64,000 nucleotides of DNA from Cohnella silvisoli (GCF_021190915.1 NZ_JAIOAP010000009.1:62001-126000), one strand, 5' to 3'; shown: positions 44,048 to 54,163, counted from the first letter of the stretch. Translations and numbers: made by a program. Notes: generated by a model not told the origin, from the letters alone.

Positions 44048-44899
44048 CTAGCTCTGTTGCTTAATGAATTCAGCCAAAGCTTCTCTCCAGTTGCGCATTT
44101 CACCAAACCCGTTGGAAATCAGGTTGTTATGATCCATTACGGAGTAATTAGGCCTTTTAGCCAGACGGGGAAAGGCATCTGAATCGACCGGTTGCAAGGT
44201 AAGGGAAATTCCTGCTTCTTCGTATATGGCCTTGGCGAATTCGTACCATGAACAGCTCCCGGAGTTGGAAACATGATAGATTCCATATTGAGAGCTTTGA
44301 ACGATACGAGAAATACATTCCGCCAGATCTACGGCGTATGTGGGTGATCCGATTTGATCCGCCACGACGGAAACCGAATATTTGTCCTCCGCCAGCTTCA
44401 GCATCGTCTTCACGAAGTTATGTCCATACTGCCCGTAAACCCATGATGTTCTGACGATAAAATATCGAGAATGCAAAGATCGGACAACCTGCTCGCCTGC
44501 CAGCTTCGACTTGCCGTATACGCTAACCGGATTTACGGGATGCTGTTCGTTATACGGCTTAATTCCCTTCCCGTCAAAAACGTAATCCGTACTTATATAC
44601 ACGAACTTGGAGCCCACCGCCTCGGCAGCTAACACAACGTTTTTGGTCCCTGTTCCATTGATCAAAAAAGCTTGATCCGGATCTGCTTCCGCCTGATCGA
44701 CTTTCGTATATGCGGCAGAGTGAACAATCGCATCCGGTTTTATCCGGTTAACTGTCTCTGAAACCCGCTCCCCATTGGTTATATCCAGATCGGATCTTCC
44801 GTAAGCGTAAACCTCGCAGCCTCTATTTTCAAAAACACTAACAAGCTCCCTGCCTACTTGTCCTTCCGCACCCGTAATAAGAACCTTCAGCTTCCCCAT
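44048..44899 (-). CDS. rmlD: dTDP-4-dehydrorhamnose reductase
   Basis: 283 residues of the RmlD/extended SDR type: VLITGAEGQVGRELVSVFEN (GxxGxxG), HSAAYTKVDQAEADPDQAFL, YISTDYVFDGKGIKPYNEQH, and catalytic YGKSKLAGE (YxxxK). Final step to dTDP-L-rhamnose. 20 bp downstream of a decayed rmlC; rmlA and rmlB are not in the window. This suggests either a remnant pathway or that the missing genes lie elsewhere. Confidence 0.95.
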   Translation of the reverse strand: MGKLKVLITGAEGQVGRELVSVFENRGCEVYAYGRSDLDITNGERVSETVNRIKPDAIVHSAAYTKVDQAEADPDQAFLINGTGTKNVVLAAEAVGSKFVYISTDYVFDGKGIKPYNEQHPVNPVSVYGKSKLAGEQVVRSLHSRYFIVRTSWVYGQYGHNFVKTMLKLAEDKYSVSVVADQIGSPTYAVDLAECISRIVQSSQYGIYHVSNSGSCSWYEFAKAIYEEAGISLTLQPVDSDAFPRLAKRPNYSVMDHNNLISNGFGEMRNWREALAEFIKQQS

Positions 44900-44919
44900 A
44901 TCGGCGGTCCCCTTCTTCT

Positions 44920-45287
44920 TTATGGATATAATTCCGCCTGCCCAAAAGCAGGATGCAACTTATCTTTGTCGGAAAGCAATGGATTCAAAGTCGGCCATGT
45001 ACCAACAGCTGCATTTTATTCGCTTCGCTCAGAAAAAAGCCCATCCATTGACCAAAGGTGGGAGAGCTCTGCCTGATGTCGACGACAACATCATAGATCG
45101 CCCCCGTTAACGTGCGAACCAACTTCGTCTGGGCCTTCGGATTTAACTGGTAGTGCAGTCCCCTTAATGTTCCCGCCTCTTTCGATAAAGAATGATTATC
45201 CTGAATAAAGGAATACGTGATTCCTTGGGCATAGTAATCCGGAGTTATCAAACATACGCCGTTTAATTGAGTTTGCTTAATGTTCAT
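44920..45287 (-). pseudogene. rmlC: Decayed dTDP-4-dehydrorhamnose 3,5-epimerase (rmlC)
   Basis: From ATG 45287 (GAGGT upstream) the reading MNIKQTQLNGVCLITPDYYA, FIQDNHSLSKEAGTLRGLHY and TFGQWMGFFLSEANKMQLL is clearly RmlC, but it lacks the usual GDERGFFxE stretch after the first strand. It ends after QLLVHGRL near 44985. In another frame directly downstream I read PTLNPLLSDKDKLHPAFGQA before a stop at 44920, which matches the normal C-terminal end of RmlC. So at least one in-frame deletion, a larger internal deletion removing the catalytic Tyr/Asp region, and a frameshift have occurred. The remaining product cannot be an active epimerase. Confidence 0.8.
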
Positions 45288-45371
45288 AGGAATGTACCTC
45301 ACACAATTAGAATTCTTCATCGAGACTTTGCTTGCCCAACTGTGCTAGCGGCTCCGCCTTATATATATGAC

Positions 45372-46163
45372 TCAAAGACGATGAGGATTCCAAAACGGAA
45401 TTTTACGTTTGCTCTTATGTTGAAACGGGATAATCGGCTCCCCGGTTTCCAGCACTTCCCCTTGTACGAGCTGCTCAGCGTTAAACCTCAAGTAGTCTAC
45501 CGTTTCCCTTTGTAATCCCGCTTCCAGAAGCCAAAAAGCTTCACGGAGCCGGAATGCGCGCTTATTCAAGTCATGAGCATCAGAGGCAAGTATATGAATC
45601 CACCTATTACGCGCCATCATCCATGCAGCTTGCTGCACTTCGGTTCCATAATGGCCGACCAATGAGGGAGCCGTTAGCTGAAAGAGTACACCCAAACCGA
45701 TCAATTCATAGAGCCGACCTGGCTCCCTAATGAAAGGATGATGGCGTTCCGGATGAGCAATAATGGGTATAAGTTCGTTCGATTTGAGAAAACGGATAAA
45801 ATCATTCAGGTACTTCGGAGTTTCTTTAGAAGGAAGTTCTACGAGGACGTACTTACTGTCGGCCAAAGGTTGAACATTATTGAATATCCCCGATTGTTCT
45901 TTGTAATTTGCGCTTAAATGGTATTCCTGTCCTGCCCATACCGTTAACGGAATACTTTCATTGACTAGTAAACCATTGAACTGTTTGACCAATGCCGCAA
46001 TTTTGTCCGGGTTATTGTAATAGGATCCTTTTCCATGGTGGGGTGTCGCTATTATTCCTGTAATGCCTTGACGTACAGCTTCCCTAGCCATATCCAACGA
46101 TTGATTCCAATGTTCCGGCCCGTCGTCGCACATCGGAATAATGTGGCAATGCGTATCGATCAT
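45372..46163 (-). CDS. CpsB/YwqE-type tyrosine-protein phosphatase (PHP domain)
   Basis: 263 residues. PHP metal-dependent phosphatase: MIDTHCHIIPMCDDGPEHWN at the start, TGIIATPHH, PIIAHPERHH and ASDAHDLNKR give the trinuclear metal site. Such enzymes dephosphorylate BY-kinases (CpsD/YwqD) that govern capsule or exopolysaccharide export. No BY-kinase gene is seen in this window. GGGAGGAAG before ATG. Confidence 0.92.
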   Translation of the reverse strand: MIDTHCHIIPMCDDGPEHWNQSLDMAREAVRQGITGIIATPHHGKGSYYNNPDKIAALVKQFNGLLVNESIPLTVWAGQEYHLSANYKEQSGIFNNVQPLADSKYVLVELPSKETPKYLNDFIRFLKSNELIPIIAHPERHHPFIREPGRLYELIGLGVLFQLTAPSLVGHYGTEVQQAAWMMARNRWIHILASDAHDLNKRAFRLREAFWLLEAGLQRETVDYLRFNAEQLVQGEVLETGEPIIPFQHKSKRKIPFWNPHRL

Positions 46164-46193
46164 GGAGCTTCCTCCCTGCCGAAAATCCGTTTA

Positions 46194-47075
46194 TTATAAA
46201 ATGGTCACAAATCCAAACTTCCGTACTAGCCATGCCGTCTTAACGAAGGACATCGGTCTCCTATACGCATCATCGTGTACATCCGAATAGAGGCTCAGGG
46301 ATTTCTTCACAAGGCCCATTTGCCCTTTGGACATATTAACTACACGAAGCAGGAAAAGAACCCACATAACCGGGATAACCGAAGAGTGCGTCGTCAACTT
46401 TTTACATAGAAATAAATTCACGTAACTTCTGCATACTTTTTCTTCGTCATTAATCCTTGTTTTTCTATTAGGTTGATGCACGACCGAGAAACGGGAGTAG
46501 TAGTAAACGATTTTCCCCTGTCCCCAAGCATACAAGGAAGCATAGTGCTCCTCTGCTCCATAGAAAAGATTCGCAGGATACAGCTCCCGCCCCTCAAATA
46601 CGCTTTTTCTTATAAAATGGCTCGCCCCGATGTAATTGAACATAATGCCCTCGGACGGTTTCATATTCCCTTTCGGGAACACCCCATGTTCAAAAATATG
46701 ATAGACCGTATTTCTTATTTCCGTACCGACGATCGCGATGTCCGGATGATCGGAAAATAGCTTCTCTATGTCCCTGAAGCCGGGCTCCGCTCTCTGTATC
46801 CAAGCATCATCGTCAATAAAATAAACAATATCTCCGTTCGCCCTAGCAAAGCCTACGTTTCTTGCGCCTGCAACGCCTAGGTTTGTTGGTAAAAATACGC
46901 CTTTAATCTTACTGTTCTTAAGGGATTGTTCCGTAACCCACTCTCGGGTTCCATCGATCGATCCGTTGTCTACAACGATCAACTCGGAAGTATGATCCAT
47001 AAAGGAAAGACAAGATTCGATTGTCTTTGGCAGAGAGTCAAGTCTATTGCAAGTAATGATAACAATGGATACCAT
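46194..47075 (-). CDS. Glycosyltransferase family 2
   Basis: 293 residues. GT-A fold: MVSIVIITCNRLDSLPKTIE at the start, VVDNGSIDGTREW, then NVGFARANGDIVYFIDDDAW (DxD) and an ASHFIRKSVFEG acceptor-side motif. Transfers a sugar to a growing glycan. The ATG at 47075 has GGTGGGG upstream; an in-frame TTG at 47093 overlapping the previous stop is the alternative. The C-terminal region after about 210 is less typical. Confidence 0.9.
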   Translation of the reverse strand: MVSIVIITCNRLDSLPKTIESCLSFMDHTSELIVVDNGSIDGTREWVTEQSLKNSKIKGVFLPTNLGVAGARNVGFARANGDIVYFIDDDAWIQRAEPGFRDIEKLFSDHPDIAIVGTEIRNTVYHIFEHGVFPKGNMKPSEGIMFNYIGASHFIRKSVFEGRELYPANLFYGAEEHYASLYAWGQGKIVYYYSRFSVVHQPNRKTRINDEEKVCRSYVNLFLCKKLTTHSSVIPVMWVLFLLRVVNMSKGQMGLVKKSLSLYSDVHDDAYRRPMSFVKTAWLVRKFGFVTIL

Positions 47076-47089
47076 ACTTACCCCACCAT

Positions 47090-48243
47090 TCAATTCGTAA
47101 TATAACCGATAATATGCGCAAACGTTCCTGTCGATACGGCATCCTTCGCAGGCGCAATCTCAACTTTGAGCTGATGCTTGCCTTGTGCCAAACCGCTTGT
47201 GACGATACTTTTCCAATTCACGACAAACGGAATATTCGTGCTGATTTGTCTTTGAAATTTCCCGTCTACGTAGACGTTAACGAGAGCGCCTTTAGGGTCT
47301 GTCATATAAGAAAGGGCCACAAATTGGCCTTCAAACTCGCTTTCGGCCGTAAACCCCGGTTTATTGCCAAACAAAGCATTTCCTCTATGGATAAAACCGT
47401 TGATAGTCGTCCATTCTCTTAGCGTACGTCCCGAGGTGAACGAGGACTGTGGATACAATAGTGAATCTCCTAATTCACTGATTTGTTTGCCTGAGTCGTA
47501 CTCTTGAGAAAGCGCGTCATAAATTTGTTGAGCGTATAGCTTATAACCCTCGTTATTCGGATGAACGCCATCGATTGTCAATTGATCATAGGGCAGTGCA
47601 GACTTTCCGAACGATTGTCGAGTATCTACGTTGATAAGACCATAGCGTTTGGTCAGCGATTTAATAACATCGGGAAACGTTTCCGATTGAAGGCTGCTCT
47701 CGACTAAAGTAACAATTTCCGCATAAGGGTAGTCGTGCTTTATTCGGCGTATTAGATTTTCATAAATAGCACCGAATTCCTCCGTTGTTAAGGAACCTTG
47801 GTCGTTCTGTCCATAGCAGATGAATACCAAGTCGTAGCCATCGGCTTTCTTCTTTAATCGCTCGATATAGTCGATCCACCCGGCTAATACTACCGCGCCC
47901 CCATCGTAATGCGGTCTATGAAAGGGACGACATGATAAGTATTTTTTAATTTCCGATTCAATAGACCAAACCAATTATTCCCTCTTGTTGCGCCATCGCT
48001 TTGACCTATGCTGTCCCCTATAATCAAATATCGGATTACCTTTCCTTGCTTCATCTTGTCGTATAGGTTTAAACTGGCAGCCTGCTCGGTTTTCAGCTCT
48101 AAAGACGTTGACATCAGAGTCGTTTGCCGCAGCCATTCCTGCTCCTTGGCTTTCGAAAAATGGTTGCCGAAATAAAAGATGCATCCCATGACGACAACAA
48201 AAATAAGGATCGTAATCAAGGTTCTCTTGCTTGAATTGTACAT
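47090..48243 (-). pseudogene. SGNH/GDSL hydrolase, frameshifted at a G-run
   Basis: Two overlapping readings belong to one gene. The first (48243 to 47890) has an N-terminal membrane anchor (TLITILIFVVVMGCIFYFGN) and block I YLIIGDSIGQSDGATRGNNW. The second frame (through 47090) carries GGAVVLAGWIDYIERLKKK, the GQND block, and the C-terminal DGVHPNNEGYKLYAQQIYDA Asp/His block plus a beta-rich extension. The frames join at a run of five Gs (minus strand; CCCCC at 47898-47902 on plus): one more G would restore RITMGGAVVLAGW. It could be an assembly error, a real mutation or phase variation. Intact homologues esterify or deacetylate polysaccharides. Confidence 0.8.
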
Positions 48244-48276
48244 CGGCCGATCAGCCTCTTTTCTCTTACCAACGAC

Positions 48277-49998
48277 TCAGCCTATGTACTCAATTAAGCA
48301 ATAGGCGCCGCCATTGGGCTCGTCCACTTTAGAACCTGAGCAGAGCCGAAGCTTACGCTTGGCATCGGTATTGCACTCGAATACTGGGTCGATATTCGCT
48401 TGAAACCCTCGACTAGCCTGTTCCGCATAAACCGCGGCAATTCGGGCAGGTACTTGCTCGGAAGTCTCGATCCAATAGTCGGCAGCTGCCTCGCTTGTTA
48501 CCGCATCCGGCTTGCCGATAAATTTGACGTTCAGAATAATGGCGCCGAGCGGCAATTGAAAGCTCTCAGCTTCCCCGTTATGAGGTAATGCGCCAAAAGC
48601 ATTTCTTATACTGATCAACTTCTTGGTGAGCACGGCGCGATTGTTGCTTTGAAACCCGAGATCGGAATCGTAGAATCCCGTCTCGTGGGTAGCGTGGATG
48701 CTTCGGCAGTTACGGAAAATAACCTGAGGTCTTCCCCCCTTATAGTCCGGAAGAGAGCTTTCATCGTTCGTGTAAACGATAAATTCGTCTGCCATTAGTC
48801 CATGTGCGAACTCGCAGCTCTCATATACGATATTGTGCGGACTTTCCCAAGAACGGGAGAGATAACGGAACTCGTGTTTGCCCATTAAGACGCAACTTTG
48901 AAAAGTAATACTAGGCATTTTCTGATTGATTGACCGGAAGGTCGCATGGATGGCAGGAGCCAATTGAAACGCTTGGGAAGACATGTCGCAGCTTATAAAC
49001 GATACGGCACCATCATTCCACTCGCACTCTATGAGCTTGCTATTCTTGTTTCGATGCTCAAACCGCGCACCTATGCATAAGAACCTTTCCACGCCGCCAA
49101 AGTGACCACCGTTCATAAGCTTAAAAAAAGTTCCACCTTTATCGCGGTCATAGTGTATAATGCTGCCGCCCCAAATATTGATATTGCCGCCCTTTTCGAA
49201 TACTAGGTAGTTTCCTTCTTCCACCTCGAATTGACAAGAGTAAAAGTTATAGTTAAGAAATTGATCCGAGCCCCCATCCGCCGGCACATAGATTCCGGCT
49301 CTAATGACTCCGGAGAAATTACAATGGAACCAAGTCATCTCGCTGTTAGTATTCGTGCCTTCCAAGTGAAAAACATAATTCCACGAGCCGCTCCACATGC
49401 AACGCTCGAATGTATAGTTTTGCGCGGAGCCCTCAGAGTAGGAATACATAAAGTTGTTGTTGACGTCATCCGAAATAAACTCGATATCGGAGATGGAAAT
49501 AAATAGCCAAGTATCCTTGTTGTAAAGCAAATACTCGCCAGCTTTGCTATTCCGATAATAAATTTGCGTCAGACCTCTGCCTGCCCCTTGAATAACGAGT
49601 CCTAATGTCTTGGAATGGTATGAATGTCTCATTAGCGCTTCCGGTTTGGATAGGAGATAACATCCTTCAGGGACGTACAATTTTACCCTTCCTCGTGCCG
49701 TATCGTTGCCTAATGTTTCATGGGCAGGATTAGAGGCGGCCGATTGCTCTATATGAGTTAATGCCCGGATAAAAGCTTCGCTGCTGTCGCTTTTCCCCGT
49801 CGGATCGGCACCGAAGTCCACGACATTGGTCCAAGGCGGTGGTAGACTCGCGGAAACGACAGATACCGAATGCGTGGCCGCCTGCGGGAATAACCGTCTG
49901 CCGATGGCTCCTCCGGCAACAAAAGTAACGGCAGCCGCTGCTAATCCGGCAATAAAATCCCTTCTGCCCATCTTCTTCGGCATTCTCGGTTTAACCAT
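48277..49998 (-). CDS. Tat-signal right-handed beta-helix (pectate-lyase-superfamily) protein
   Basis: 573 residues. N-terminal twin-arginine signal: GRRDFIAGLAAAAVTFVAGG near residues 11-30. The mature part starts with the Pectate_lyase_3 signature VVDFGADPTGKSDSSEAFIR and continues as many short beta-strand repeats (parallel beta-helix), ending NGGAYCLIEYIG. A paralogue without signal lies at 54317-55924. Likely exported folded by TatAC and acting on, or anchored in, the surface glycan, like tailspike-type depolymerases or epimerases; no catalytic set can be named. Start codon uncertain; it overlaps the wzy stop by 8 bp. Confidence 0.82.
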   Translation of the reverse strand: MVKPRMPKKMGRRDFIAGLAAAAVTFVAGGAIGRRLFPQAATHSVSVVSASLPPPWTNVVDFGADPTGKSDSSEAFIRALTHIEQSAASNPAHETLGNDTARGRVKLYVPEGCYLLSKPEALMRHSYHSKTLGLVIQGAGRGLTQIYYRNSKAGEYLLYNKDTWLFISISDIEFISDDVNNNFMYSYSEGSAQNYTFERCMWSGSWNYVFHLEGTNTNSEMTWFHCNFSGVIRAGIYVPADGGSDQFLNYNFYSCQFEVEEGNYLVFEKGGNINIWGGSIIHYDRDKGGTFFKLMNGGHFGGVERFLCIGARFEHRNKNSKLIECEWNDGAVSFISCDMSSQAFQLAPAIHATFRSINQKMPSITFQSCVLMGKHEFRYLSRSWESPHNIVYESCEFAHGLMADEFIVYTNDESSLPDYKGGRPQVIFRNCRSIHATHETGFYDSDLGFQSNNRAVLTKKLISIRNAFGALPHNGEAESFQLPLGAIILNVKFIGKPDAVTSEAAADYWIETSEQVPARIAAVYAEQASRGFQANIDPVFECNTDAKRKLRLCSGSKVDEPNGGAYCLIEYIG

Positions 49999-51364
49999 TG
50001 TTGAGTTTCCCGATAGGAGGCAAATATAGCTGCTTCTTGCTCAGCTTCGATAATAAATTCGGAACCAAAACCATAATGACGAAGGTTCCAAAGCAATAGG
50101 CAAAGGCATTCATGAGATCTCCACGATAAATGATGAATAAATAACCGGCAATCAATGCATGCGTATAGCGATTCATAAGTGTGTCCGATTCCAACTTATT
50201 TACCATTCGAGCAACCAGAAAGGCACCCAGAATAACTCCGAACCAACCGAAGTTAATAAAAAACTCGCTCGGAATAGGATTGGATATGTTGCTAAAATCC
50301 ATCTCGAATCGAGTGGAGATAAAATCACCCACCGCTTCTCCCGAGCTTAGCGGCTTTCCCGGCCAAATATTCCGGGGAACAAAAAAGAGCAATACGCCCA
50401 GCATTTGATAACCGTAAGCCAATCCATTGGCCTCTACATAGTGGAAGGTAGCGATTAAATTCGAATAAGCGTCGAAATGCAATTCCGTTAGTTGATCGAG
50501 CATTAAATGGTATAAGGATGGTATCTCAACTTCTTTTAAACCATTTCTGAAATTGTTCAACAGAGGAAAAATAACCAATAAACCTACAAATATAACCCCT
50601 ACGAATTTACTAGGGCTAACTTTCTTGTGAAAGAACAAGTAAACAATCATGATTATGCAAAGTCCAATATAAAATCGATTTGTATTAAATGGACTGATTT
50701 GGTAAACGAAAATAATTGACGAAACACCTATATTCAAAAAACTTGCCATGCCTTTCTGTCTTTTCCAATTGTCAAAGGAGAACACCCAATTGGCAAACAC
50801 GGTGCCTTGAAAACAAATATTAACTAGCAACAATATGGATTTATTGGAAACTTTCGCAGCGTAATCGACATTACCGAAGAAAAAATCAAATTTAAACTGG
50901 GCGAACGTAATAAGAAACATAAGAATAGCAGCTAAAAAATATAAGGCTCTGACTTTGTTATTAATTAAATGAAGGCCATTTTGCTCATTTGATCTTATAA
51001 CAGCTTCATCTGGATTAATCTTTCTTCTTGTCCTCAATACGAGATACACAATGTTCCAAAGCAAAATCACTCCATTTGCTTTAATCATGTCATTAGGTTC
51101 TATCGGCAATGAGTTTGGAAAGAAAGGGCTAGATTCAAGTTGAATCACTGGAGCAAGAAAGAAAAACATATACACAAATACCCATATTATGGTGTCTAGA
51201 TTCAAATACTTATTACTGATGGACTGGTAAAATCCAATCACGATGCATACTAGGTTTAATAAGAAAGATAGCAGCAATACGGAATCGGTCCACTGTGACG
51301 TATTCTGATAACAAATAAGTCCATTAATAAGAAAAAAGCAGATAAGGCAGTAGATTTTTAGCAT
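49991..51364 (-). CDS. O-antigen/exopolysaccharide polymerase (Wzy-like)
   Basis: 457 residues with about ten or more hydrophobic segments and a long extracytoplasmic loop (around 290-360, after NNFRNGLKEVEIPSLYHLML, which includes RNIWPGKPLSSGEAVGDFIS). Polymerases of this type link repeat units on the outer face. AAAGGAGAAG before ATG. The gene is visibly richer in A/T than its right-hand neighbours at 56-64 kb. The name rests on topology and position, since Wzy proteins share little sequence. Confidence 0.75.
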   Translation of the reverse strand: MLKIYCLICFFLINGLICYQNTSQWTDSVLLLSFLLNLVCIVIGFYQSISNKYLNLDTIIWVFVYMFFFLAPVIQLESSPFFPNSLPIEPNDMIKANGVILLWNIVYLVLRTRRKINPDEAVIRSNEQNGLHLINNKVRALYFLAAILMFLITFAQFKFDFFFGNVDYAAKVSNKSILLLVNICFQGTVFANWVFSFDNWKRQKGMASFLNIGVSSIIFVYQISPFNTNRFYIGLCIIMIVYLFFHKKVSPSKFVGVIFVGLLVIFPLLNNFRNGLKEVEIPSLYHLMLDQLTELHFDAYSNLIATFHYVEANGLAYGYQMLGVLLFFVPRNIWPGKPLSSGEAVGDFISTRFEMDFSNISNPIPSEFFINFGWFGVILGAFLVARMVNKLESDTLMNRYTHALIAGYLFIIYRGDLMNAFAYCFGTFVIMVLVPNLLSKLSKKQLYLPPIGKLNNG

Positions 51365-51376
51365 AAACTTCTCCTT

Positions 51377-52570
51377 TCAGCGCGCAGCAAGTATTTCTTG
51401 ATAGATTCCTTTAAGTTTCTCGCCGAAGAGATCCGGATGCAGCTCACGAATTTTCGTTTTCCCTTCGAGTCCAATTTTCAAAGCATACTCAGGGCTCTCT
51501 ATTAAAGAGAGAATCGTATGTTCCAATTCATCAACATCATGAGGTTCGACCAACATACCGTTGACCCGATCGCACACAATATCCGCGATCCCCTCGCCCT
51601 TGCAGCCGATAATGGGAATACCATAAGACATAGCCTCGGCATAGACAACGCCAAATGCTTCGTTCCAACTCGGCAGACAAAACACAGATGCTCTGGAAAG
51701 CTTGTCCATTGCTTCCTGATGAGCCAGAGTTCCCGTGAAAGTAACCTTGTTTTCTAAATTAAACTTGCGTGTTAGACTCTTTAGCGGTTCTAATTGACTG
51801 CCATTGCCAATTATCGTCAGATGGTAATCTTCGTGCTTAGCGGTTACGCGATAGAACGCTTCTAATAAAACATGAATCCCTTTTCGCTCAATCAAGGATG
51901 CGATGGTTACGATATTTTTCGCTTTAGGTAAATTTTGCGCGCGCTCTTCTGTCCAAAAGGTGTTATAAAGAACCTGGATGCGCTCATTTTCCACATAAGG
52001 AAGAATGTTATCTCTAACGCGATTGCTTACGACAAACACTCTATCCGCATGATCGATAATCAGCCTGGATATTTTTCTTTGCCAGCCTCTTTTGGGAAAT
52101 CGGTTAAACTTGTCGACATCATGCAGAGTAATTACATAAGGAATGTCGTAGCGTTTATATAAGAGATAGGCAATGACCCCGTCTGGAAACAAATTGTGGG
52201 CATGGATAACTTGATACTTCTTAATATCTATCCAATCCATTAGCACGGAAGATATGATTCCGGACTGGAAACTTAAGATATGGAACAACAACTTGTCCAG
52301 CGCGTCGTACGGATTCGAACGTATTAACTTCGGATGATAGACAGTTATCCCATCATATTGCTCCAATCGCGGAATGTTCGAATATCTCTTGATTTTGTCT
52401 GAAATGAACCCTAAAAATCTAGGAATATAGGGCACCATATTTACGACATCCACTTCAACTCCTCTAGCTTTCAAAGCTAGCGCCTGCTGGTGCGCCCATA
52501 TCCCCAAATAGGGTGTATTCTTTTTTGGATAAGCCCACGATAGAAATAAAATTTTCAATATGATGTCCAC
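51377..52570 (-). CDS. Glycosyltransferase family 4
   Basis: 397 residues. GT-B fold: SWAYPKKNTPYLGIWAHQQA, KYQVIHAHNLFPDGVIAYLL in the N-terminal domain, then VASLIERKGIHVLLEAFYRV-type and the C-terminal nucleotide-sugar motif PSWNEAFGVVYAEAMSYGIP (E-x7-E). GTG start at 52570 with AAGGGA close upstream, or an in-frame TTG 12 nt further in. Between flippase and polymerase, so probably adds a sugar to the repeat unit. Confidence 0.88.
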   Translation of the reverse strand: MDIILKILFLSWAYPKKNTPYLGIWAHQQALALKARGVEVDVVNMVPYIPRFLGFISDKIKRYSNIPRLEQYDGITVYHPKLIRSNPYDALDKLLFHILSFQSGIISSVLMDWIDIKKYQVIHAHNLFPDGVIAYLLYKRYDIPYVITLHDVDKFNRFPKRGWQRKISRLIIDHADRVFVVSNRVRDNILPYVENERIQVLYNTFWTEERAQNLPKAKNIVTIASLIERKGIHVLLEAFYRVTAKHEDYHLTIIGNGSQLEPLKSLTRKFNLENKVTFTGTLAHQEAMDKLSRASVFCLPSWNEAFGVVYAEAMSYGIPIIGCKGEGIADIVCDRVNGMLVEPHDVDELEHTILSLIESPEYALKIGLEGKTKIRELHPDLFGEKLKGIYQEILAAR

Positions 52571-52591
52571 TGTCCCTTCACCAAAATGACC

Positions 52592-54163
52592 TTAATCGCT
52601 AATCGTTACCGCCTCAGGAGCTTTCTTGAAATGGAGCTTGGCGGCAAGTTTGTCATATACGAAATTAATTTCCTGTATCCTCAAGAGCTTGATCATGCCT
52701 AGGTACAGAAACATCCCAAGCGCTAAGCAAACTCCGGTTAATAAAACATTCGTCTCGGTCATTTCAAACCACTTCAAACATTGTACTTTAAAGAAAAATG
52801 CGATAAACGCGGCTAATGCAGCTGAGGTTAGGACTTTCAAGAAATAGGAAACGGAAATGCCAAGCGAGTATTCCTTTTCCAACCTCTTATAAGTGATTAA
52901 TGAATAAAAAAAGGAAATGGTCATAGCTGCAGCGGTTGAAATTGCGATTCCAATATAATGAAGTTTGGGAACCATTATAAAGCAACCGATGATAAAGCAG
53001 GATAAATATAAAATCGAGGCGATAAGCGGGGTTTTGATATTCCCTTTGCTGAAAAATATGCGCGTGAAAAACTCTCGTATAGGAATAATCATTATCCCAA
53101 TCGATAGAAGGGTAAAAGCGATTGCCGTCATATCGGTATCCGTACGATCAAACGCCCCTCTTTGCAGTAATGCCTTGATGATATCTTGGGCAAAAACCAT
53201 ACTTATGATAGAAATCGGAGCTAGAATCAACAACAGGCTTCTGACGCTTGTACTTATAATTGCGTTATATTCATTCATCTTTTTCTCTGCAAGCGTTCGG
53301 ACTACCGAAGGATAGGTTGCACTGACTAGAGCGGTACCGAACAACGTGACGGGCAACATAATAATTCTGTTCGCGTAATTAATCGCCGATGCGCTTCCCG
53401 CATCCAGATGTGCCGAGAAAAAACGGGTGGAAAATACTAAACATTGATCGACTAGAACCATGCCGACGACGGGTATAGATAAAACCAATAACTTTATTAA
53501 ATACTTTTCTTTTATTCCCAAATATAATCGATACCGTACACCCTTCTTTACCAAGACAGGAGCTTGAACGAGTACTTGAAGGAACGTACCCAGGAGAAAT
53601 CCCCATGCAACAGCATAAATGCCCAATGAAGCGTGATATAAGAGCATGAATACAATAATCACAATGTTACTTAAAACCGTGAGCAAAGCCGGCATTGTAA
53701 AATGATTTAAGCTATTGAGCACAGTCGATTGAGCATAGGCTATGGAGAAGAACAGCATGCTGGGAAACAATATCCACATCAACCGTTCTACTTTCATTTG
53801 TGATGAAACGTCATTCGCGAATATATCCGACAAGTTGTAACTGAACAAATAGCAAATGGCCGTTACAATCAGAATAATTAGTATGAGCCAGTTTAAAGTA
53901 TTGCTGAACATCAGGGATGCTTTCTCCTCGCTGATTTCCACCCGTTCTCTTATGTATAACGGGATAAAGCTTGATAAGAAAACGACGCTGACAAAAGCAA
54001 GCAATATGGAGGGTATGGTGTTGGCGAATATATAAGAATCCATATCCATACCGGCTCCGTACTGAGCAGCCAACAATACTTCTCTGACAAGACCGAGAAA
54101 ACTGCTTAACAAATTACCTATAAATAAGATCAGAGCCCCAGAAACCATTACTTTTGTATTCAT
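52592..54163 (-). CDS. MurJ/MviN-type lipid-linked oligosaccharide flippase (Wzx-like)
   Basis: 523 residues with about 14 membrane segments, starting ALILFIGNLLSSFLGLVREV with an Arg-Glu pair in helix 1, as in MurJ, and continuing with YAQSTVLNSLNHFTMPALLT and SAINYANRIIMLPVTLFG. MOP-superfamily exporters flip undecaprenyl-linked intermediates; within this locus it would serve as the Wzx. GAGGTAGAGA before ATG, and its own promoter at 54204-54232. A/T-rich compared with neighbours. Confidence 0.87.
   Translation of the reverse strand: MNTKVMVSGALILFIGNLLSSFLGLVREVLLAAQYGAGMDMDSYIFANTIPSILLAFVSVVFLSSFIPLYIRERVEISEEKASLMFSNTLNWLILIILIVTAICYLFSYNLSDIFANDVSSQMKVERLMWILFPSMLFFSIAYAQSTVLNSLNHFTMPALLTVLSNIVIIVFMLLYHASLGIYAVAWGFLLGTFLQVLVQAPVLVKKGVRYRLYLGIKEKYLIKLLVLSIPVVGMVLVDQCLVFSTRFFSAHLDAGSASAINYANRIIMLPVTLFGTALVSATYPSVVRTLAEKKMNEYNAIISTSVRSLLLILAPISIISMVFAQDIIKALLQRGAFDRTDTDMTAIAFTLLSIGIMIIPIREFFTRIFFSKGNIKTPLIASILYLSCFIIGCFIMVPKLHYIGIAISTAAAMTISFFYSLITYKRLEKEYSLGISVSYFLKVLTSAALAAFIAFFFKVQCLKWFEMTETNVLLTGVCLALGMFLYLGMIKLLRIQEINFVYDKLAAKLHFKKAPEAVTISD

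Noticed and set aside
47898-47902. Programmed ribosomal frameshift in the SGNH gene
   Set aside because: No canonical slippery heptamer with downstream stimulatory structure was evident; a simple indel in a G-run explains it.
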